Shown here: positions 6,023-8,979 of the stretch, one piece after another
Layout of the letters: every line of letters begins with the position of its first letter
Numbering within the stretch: position 1 is the first letter of the stretch
NCBI GenBank assembly: GCA_946482625.1
Contig: CAMLSH010000130.1
Span: forward strand, 1 to 8,979
Source of the DNA: an uncultured Opitutaceae bacterium
GTDB lineage: Bacteria > Verrucomicrobiota > Verrucomicrobiae > Opitutales > Opitutaceae
DNA: 8,979 bases
Reading direction: 5' to 3'
The notes under the pieces: generated by a model
The model's input: only the letters and a program-made list of their open reading frames with translations
Databases searched by the model: none
What the model was told of the DNA's origin: nothing
Made by a program: the position numbers and the translations under genes

Positions 6023-6835
6023 TTACGCTTTCTCGAAGCAGTACGACCGATACGAAAACTCGCCCCGCACGAGCGCGTTGTAAACCCGCGACCCCGGAAC
6101 TCCCGCGAAATCGCGGCCGAGGCTGTGCAAAAATTTCGGAAGGTGCCGTGCGATCAGCCGCTCTGAGTTCGCGCCATTCAGATCCATGCCGCGGCGCACC
6201 TCCTCATTGATCGATCGCGACTGAACCATCCGCAGCGGAGCCGACGCCAGCGCGTGATCCCAGCGCGAAAAATCTCCGCCGGCAGGTCCCTCGCCAAAAC
6301 GAAAATCCGCGTAAAGAAAATGCCCGCCCGGCCGCAGTACGCGCGCGACCTCGGCAAGGAAGCGGGGGAAATCCGGATAACAATGCGACGCCTCCACGTT
6401 GATCACCACGTCGAAGGCGCCGTCTGCGAACGGAAGATTTTCCGCGTCGCCCTGGATGAAACTGAGGCCGTCCACGCGGTGCCGTTTCTGGCAAAAACCA
6501 ATCCCTTCCCGGTTCAAGTCGAGGCCGGTGTAGCGCGCCGGCCGCAACGTACGCGCGAGATAAGATGCGCCGCCGCCATGTCCACAGCTCACCTCAAGGA
6601 CGCTCCGGCCCCCGAGCTCCACCTGGGTCGCGACGTGGTGGTAAAGTTGAACGCACGTACGATGCGGCTCGTCATCCGCGACGAGGGGAATGCCCATGGC
6701 GGGCTCCGTCTCGAAGGCGTAGTTGAGGAATAAAACCTCTTCGCCCCGGAGCCTACGGGTGAGAAACGGATACCAAAACCGCCAGATGGCCTTGCGGATC
6801 GCACCGACGGAAAAAAGGGAATCGATGAGGGGCAT
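6023..6835 (-). CDS. Class I SAM-dependent methyltransferase, phthiotriol-methyltransferase-like
   Basis: This 270-aa protein has a complete Rossmann methyltransferase core: motif I VLEVSCGHGGGASYL (79-93, SAM binding), TGLDLN (103-108), GDAENLPF (129-136), NVEASHCYPDF (146-156) and LRPGGHFLYADFR (167-179). The WRFWYPFLTRRLRGEEVLF block (18-36), the LYHHVATQVELGG block (64-76) and the ending SYRSYCFEKA resemble, from memory, the mycobacterial phthiotriol/phenolphthiotriol methyltransferase (Rv2952), which O-methylates a lipid alcohol. No polyketide or lipid synthesis gene is visible nearby, so the substrate is unknown. The ATG at 6835 was chosen; an earlier in-frame start at 6955 would add 40 residues translated from a simple-sequence tract. 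The leader between about 6930 and 6836 is strongly pyrimidine-rich on the coding strand and has no Shine-Dalgarno. Confidence 0.92.
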   Translation of the reverse strand: MPLIDSLFSVGAIRKAIWRFWYPFLTRRLRGEEVLFLNYAFETEPAMGIPLVADDEPHRTCVQLYHHVATQVELGGRSVLEVSCGHGGGASYLARTLRPARYTGLDLNREGIGFCQKRHRVDGLSFIQGDAENLPFADGAFDVVINVEASHCYPDFPRFLAEVARVLRPGGHFLYADFRFGEGPAGGDFSRWDHALASAPLRMVQSRSINEEVRRGMDLNGANSERLIARHLPKFLHSLGRDFAGVPGSRVYNALVRGEFSYRSYCFEKA

Positions 6836-6921
6836 GGTAACGGGGAATCGCAGGCAAAAACGACCGACGCGGAAGATGAAAAGGGGAAAACGGAGGAGAC
6901 AAAACGAGATGGAGCCCGAGC

Positions 6922-6955
6922 GAGAGAGAGTGTGTGTGCGCGCCCGCGCCCACAC
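6922..6955. repeat. GA/GT/GC simple-sequence tract with hairpin potential
   Basis: On the + strand a (GA)n run at 6922-6930 passes into a strictly alternating purine-pyrimidine run of GT then GC at 6930-6943, followed by further CG steps and CACAC. The alternating run is the type of sequence that can adopt Z-DNA under negative supercoiling. In addition 6932-6955 can fold on itself: GTGTG pairs with CACAC, then one mismatch, then GCGC pairs with GCGC around a 4-nt loop. The tract lies about 90-120 bp upstream of the methyltransferase start and just past the terminator at 6972-7012. The repeat is seen directly; any structural or regulatory role is inference. Confidence 0.7.
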
Positions 6956-6971
6956 GTTTCGGCGCTACACG

Positions 6972-7012
6972 AAAAAAGCAGCGTCAGGCGATGTGGGCCC
7001 GACACTGCTTTT
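6972..7012 (-). terminator. Strong intrinsic terminator of the 33-aa small gene
   Basis: Read on the - strand, a 16-bp stem (arms at + coordinates 6997-7012 and 6974-6989) contains 14 Watson-Crick pairs and two G-U wobbles around a 7-nt loop (6990-6996). The 3' arm ends in an uninterrupted run of six T (A6972-A6977 on +). It begins 22 bp beyond the stop codon at 7035-7037. Four T also follow on the + strand, so it may work weakly in the other direction. It would separate the small-protein gene from the methyltransferase downstream. Confidence 0.88.
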
Positions 7013-7034
7013 GCGCCGCTGGAGGAGACGTCGT

Positions 7035-7136
7035 TTAGCGAGCGTTCTTCTTTTCGCGTTTAGCGGCTTTCTTTTCAGCCGGTGTTTTCAACGGCTGCTT
7101 CTTGGTCTGTTTCTGGGAGTTTTGTGTTTTAGCCAT
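7035..7136 (-). CDS. Tiny lysine-rich protein, 33 aa
   Basis: An ATG at 7136 opens 33 codons ending in TAA. The product starts MAKTQNSQKQTKKQPLKTPA and continues EKKAAKREKKNAR, with 12 lysines, three arginines and no hydrophobic segment. The reading frame is supported by an excellent intrinsic terminator just past the stop and by its pairing with a second tiny basic gene 138 bp upstream (7275-7418). Short proteins of this kind occur in several environmental bacteria as far as I recall, but I know no assigned function. Nucleic-acid or ribosome binding is only a guess from charge. No Shine-Dalgarno is visible. Confidence 0.75.
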   Translation of the reverse strand: MAKTQNSQKQTKKQPLKTPAEKKAAKREKKNAR

Positions 7137-7184
7137 GATGATTGGGTTTGTCGGAGTTGATGCTAAGCGGGAGGGGAAAAGGGT

Positions 7185-7256
7185 TACGGATGCTCCGTAT
7201 CCGAAAAGCCGGTGCAGCGCCGGGGAAACCGGGGCTGCCCGGGTCGGTAGCCGGGC
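7185..7256. other. Cluster of short GC-rich palindromes between the two tiny genes
   Basis: Three short hairpin-forming elements lie in the 138-bp spacer: TACGGA/TCCGTA with a 3-nt loop (7185-7199), CCGG/CCGG with a 7-nt loop (7209-7223), and GCCCGG/CCGGGC with an 8-nt loop (7237-7256). On the - strand the middle one is followed by CTTTT, so it could be a weak terminator for the 47-aa gene, but its stem is only 4 bp. Some palindromy is expected in GC-rich DNA. Function uncertain. Confidence 0.35.
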
Positions 7257-7274
7257 CGGGTCTGCGCGCCGTGG

Positions 7275-7418
7275 TTATTTCTTCTTGGCCGCCGCAGCTT
7301 TCGCCTTGGTTGCCTGCTGCGCGGTGATGAGTGCCTGCTTTTTCTGGTTCGCACCGTCGTTCTTCGACTGCTTTTGCGAGGCTTGTTTCTGTACGGATTT
7401 CGGAGATCTGTCGCCCAT
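7275..7418 (-). CDS. Small lysine/glutamine-rich protein, 47 aa (MGDRSPKS-type)
   Basis: An ATG at 7418 opens 47 codons ending in TAA. The product begins MGDRSPKSVQKQASQKQSKN, continues with NQKKQALITAQQATKAK and ends AAAAKKK; it is almost free of hydrophobic residues and probably helical or disordered. I recall similar short hypothetical proteins starting MGD(K/R)SPKS followed by repeated QKQ and KQ units in varied bacteria, which supports this frame being real; I could not check this. The family has no function that I know. It is transcribed divergently from the GH28 gene, with 227 bp between the two start codons. No clear promoter or Shine-Dalgarno was found. Confidence 0.8.
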   Translation of the reverse strand: MGDRSPKSVQKQASQKQSKNDGANQKKQALITAQQATKAKAAAAKKK

Positions 7419-7645
7419 GGTGGGGATGCTTTCGTTAAGTTATCTCGCTGCCGGAATGTTCGTTTCCCCGACAACGTGCCCGTATTTGCCTCATAAACCT
7501 CGCACAAAGCGAGATTAAGCGCGTCGCTGCGCGCCGGAGGTCGCTCACTGGCACCGACTCTTTTCGGACCGGCCCAGTGCGACCGTCTTTGACGAACGCG
7601 TCCAAATGCCTACGGACGAGCCACGTTTTAATCCCTGCTCTCTTC

Positions 7646-8979
7646 ATGAAAACACGCCCCACTTCCCCGCTTCGCCTGCTCAGTCTCTCGCTCGTCGCGA
7701 TCGCCGCATTCACCACGGCGGTCGCATCGGCCGCCACCACGATCACCAGCCCGACCGGCGACTGGGCGATGGCCGATGAGATCGTCCAAAAAATCCAGCT
7801 CCCGCAAATCCCCAAGCGCGATTTCCTCATCACTGACTTCGGCGCCAAAGACGGCCTCTCTCACGACTCTCGCCCCGCGATCCTCGGCGCCATCGCCAAG
7901 GCGTCCTCCGAAGGCGGCGGCCGCGTGATCATTCCCGCAGGCACCTGGCTCAGCAACGGCCCCATCCACCTGAAGAGCAAAATCGATTTCCACGTCGCCG
8001 AGGGCGCCACGCTGCTCTTCGGACCCGAGCCCAAGGACTATCTTCCCGCCGTCCTCACGCGATGGGAAGGCACCGAGCTCTACAGCTACTCGCCGCTCAT
8101 CTACGCTTTCGAGGTCCATGACGTTGCCATCACTGGCAAGGGCACGATCGATGGTAACAAGCAGAGCGTATTCAACACCTGGATCGGCGAAACCCAGTCG
8201 GCCGATATGAACAAGCTGCGCAAGATGGGCGTCGACGGCACCCCCGCCACCAAACGCATCTTCGCCGAAGGTTCCTATCTCCGTCCTCCGCTCATCCAGT
8301 TCTTCCGCGCCGAGCGCGTCCTCCTCGCCGACTACACGCTCCTCAACTCGCCGTTCTGGGTAAACCATCTCGTCTACACCGACCACGCCACCATCCGCGG
8401 CATCAAGGTCGACAGCCATCAGCACAACAACGACGGCGTGGACGTCGATTCCTCACGTTTCGTCCTCATCGAAAACTGCCACTTCCGCACGGGCGACGAT
8501 TCCGTCGTCGTCAAATCCGGACGCGACCGCGATGGCCGCGAGGTCGGCAAACCCAGTGAGTATGTCGTCGTCCGCAATAACGACATGGGTGGCGAAGACG
8601 GCATCGCCCTCGGCAGCGAGATGTCCGGCGATGTCCGCCACGTTTTCTTCGATAACAACATCCTCCGGAAGGGCCTCTCCGCGATCCGCTTCAAGGCCAA
8701 CCTCGACCGCGGCGGCGTCGTCGAACACATCCGCGTCCGCAACATGACCGTCGAGTCCTTCGACACCCTCTTCTGGTTCCAGCTCAACTACCCCGGTCTC
8801 CTCGGCGGCGGCCATCCGTCGACCTATCGCGACATTGTTTTCGAAAACTTCACCGTCGAGCGCGCTGGAACCATTTTCGACGGCTCCGCCCCCGCCGAAT
8901 CCCCGCTCAAAGGCGTCGTCCTCCGCAACGTCGCGATCAAGCAGGCCGATAAAACCTTCGTCCTCGAAAACGTCGAAGA
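7646..8979 (+). CDS. Secreted GH28 glycoside hydrolase (polygalacturonase family), 3' end outside the window
   Basis: The frame is open from ATG 7646 to the window edge, giving 444 codons with no stop, so the C-terminus is missing. Residues 1 to about 29 are a signal peptide: basic start (MKTRPTSPLR), hydrophobic core (LLSLSLVAIAAF) and a likely ASA-A cleavage site. FLITDFGAKDG (60-70), GGGRVIIPAGTWLS (90-103) and GKGTIDG (164-170) are typical of the right-handed beta-helix of GH28. Active-site motifs are NND (261-263), TGDD (282-285, Asp284/Asp285), GIALGSEMSGD (319-329, where the classical G-H-G histidine is replaced) and RFK (348-350, the R-x-K substrate-binding motif). The family hydrolyses galacturonan or rhamnogalacturonan by inversion, and the GSE form at the third motif is common in bacterial exo-acting members. 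Export to the periplasm or outside is expected. Exact substrate is not decidable. Confidence 0.93.
   Translation, partial: MKTRPTSPLRLLSLSLVAIAAFTTAVASAATTITSPTGDWAMADEIVQKIQLPQIPKRDFLITDFGAKDGLSHDSRPAILGAIAKASSEGGGRVIIPAGTWLSNGPIHLKSKIDFHVAEGATLLFGPEPKDYLPAVLTRWEGTELYSYSPLIYAFEVHDVAITGKGTIDGNKQSVFNTWIGETQSADMNKLRKMGVDGTPATKRIFAEGSYLRPPLIQFFRAERVLLADYTLLNSPFWVNHLVYTDHATIRGIKVDSHQHNNDGVDVDSSRFVLIENCHFRTGDDSVVVKSGRDRDGREVGKPSEYVVVRNNDMGGEDGIALGSEMSGDVRHVFFDNNILRKGLSAIRFKANLDRGGVVEHIRVRNMTVESFDTLFWFQLNYPGLLGGGHPSTYRDIVFENFTVERAGTIFDGSAPAESPLKGVVLRNVAIKQADKTFVLENVE

Noticed and set aside
5811..6023. 70-codon - frame whose ATG overlaps the methyltransferase stop (TAATG)
   Set aside because: The coupling arrangement is attractive, but the frame overlaps most of the 5' half of the 116-aa ORF and its product is Arg/Leu-rich with no pattern.
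6836..6955. N-terminal extension of the methyltransferase by 40 residues
   Set aside because: The extension is translated from the GA/GT/GC tract and a pyrimidine-rich leader, and homology starts after ATG 6835.
7589..7632. Possible sigma-70 promoter for the GH28 gene (TTGACG at 7589-7594, TTTAAT at 7627-7632)
   Set aside because: Both hexamers look good alone, but they are 32 bp apart, which is far outside the allowed spacer.
7628..8425. 265-codon acidic frame on the - strand
   Set aside because: Antisense shadow of the GH28 gene; the run of Asp/Glu/Val simply reflects the + strand GTC/ATC/CTC codons.

Overview
The window is a high-GC bacterial chromosome segment with protein-coding genes on both strands. 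No rRNA, tRNA, CRISPR array, insertion sequence or phage gene was seen. The strong G/C bias at third codon positions, the near absence of Shine-Dalgarno sequences before confident starts, a secreted GH28 pectinase and several tiny lysine-rich proteins suggest a member of Verrucomicrobiota such as Opitutaceae. That assignment is inference from general impression and was not tested by any search.

Left part (1-2022): a two-gene operon encodes an FMN-dependent azoreductase carrying an extra C-terminal SnoaL/NTF2-like domain, followed 7 bp later by an ECF41-type (SigJ-like) sigma factor that has its own C-terminal SnoaL-like domain. Upstream sits TGTCACA, which matches the -35 element I recall for ECF41 promoters. 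This suggests an autoregulated ECF41 module whose partner is a flavin oxidoreductase. On the opposite strand and convergent with it (the stop codons overlap in CTAG) is a pair of genes, a 3-mercaptopyruvate-type sulfurtransferase followed by an AlkD-like DNA alkylation repair protein (3637 down to 2019).

Middle (3923-6835): YjdM/PhnA zinc-ribbon protein (+); SRPBCC/AHSA1-like protein (-); a 43-codon very basic ORF (+); a YkgJ-family cysteine-cluster gene (+) with no ATG, GTG or TTG upstream of its first conserved cysteines; an unrecognised 116-aa protein (-); and a class I methyltransferase (-) that strongly resembles the mycobacterial phthiotriol methyltransferase family.

Right part (6836-8979): a GA/GT/GC simple-sequence tract that can fold into a hairpin, a strong intrinsic terminator, two tiny lysine/glutamine-rich protein genes (33 and 47 aa, -), and a divergently transcribed secreted GH28 glycoside hydrolase (polygalacturonase family). 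The GH28 gene runs off the right edge of the window after 444 codons.

The most unusual items are the azoreductase-SnoaL fusion beside the ECF41 sigma factor with a candidate promoter, the start-less YkgJ gene, the very small basic proteins, and the alternating purine-pyrimidine tract ahead of the methyltransferase.
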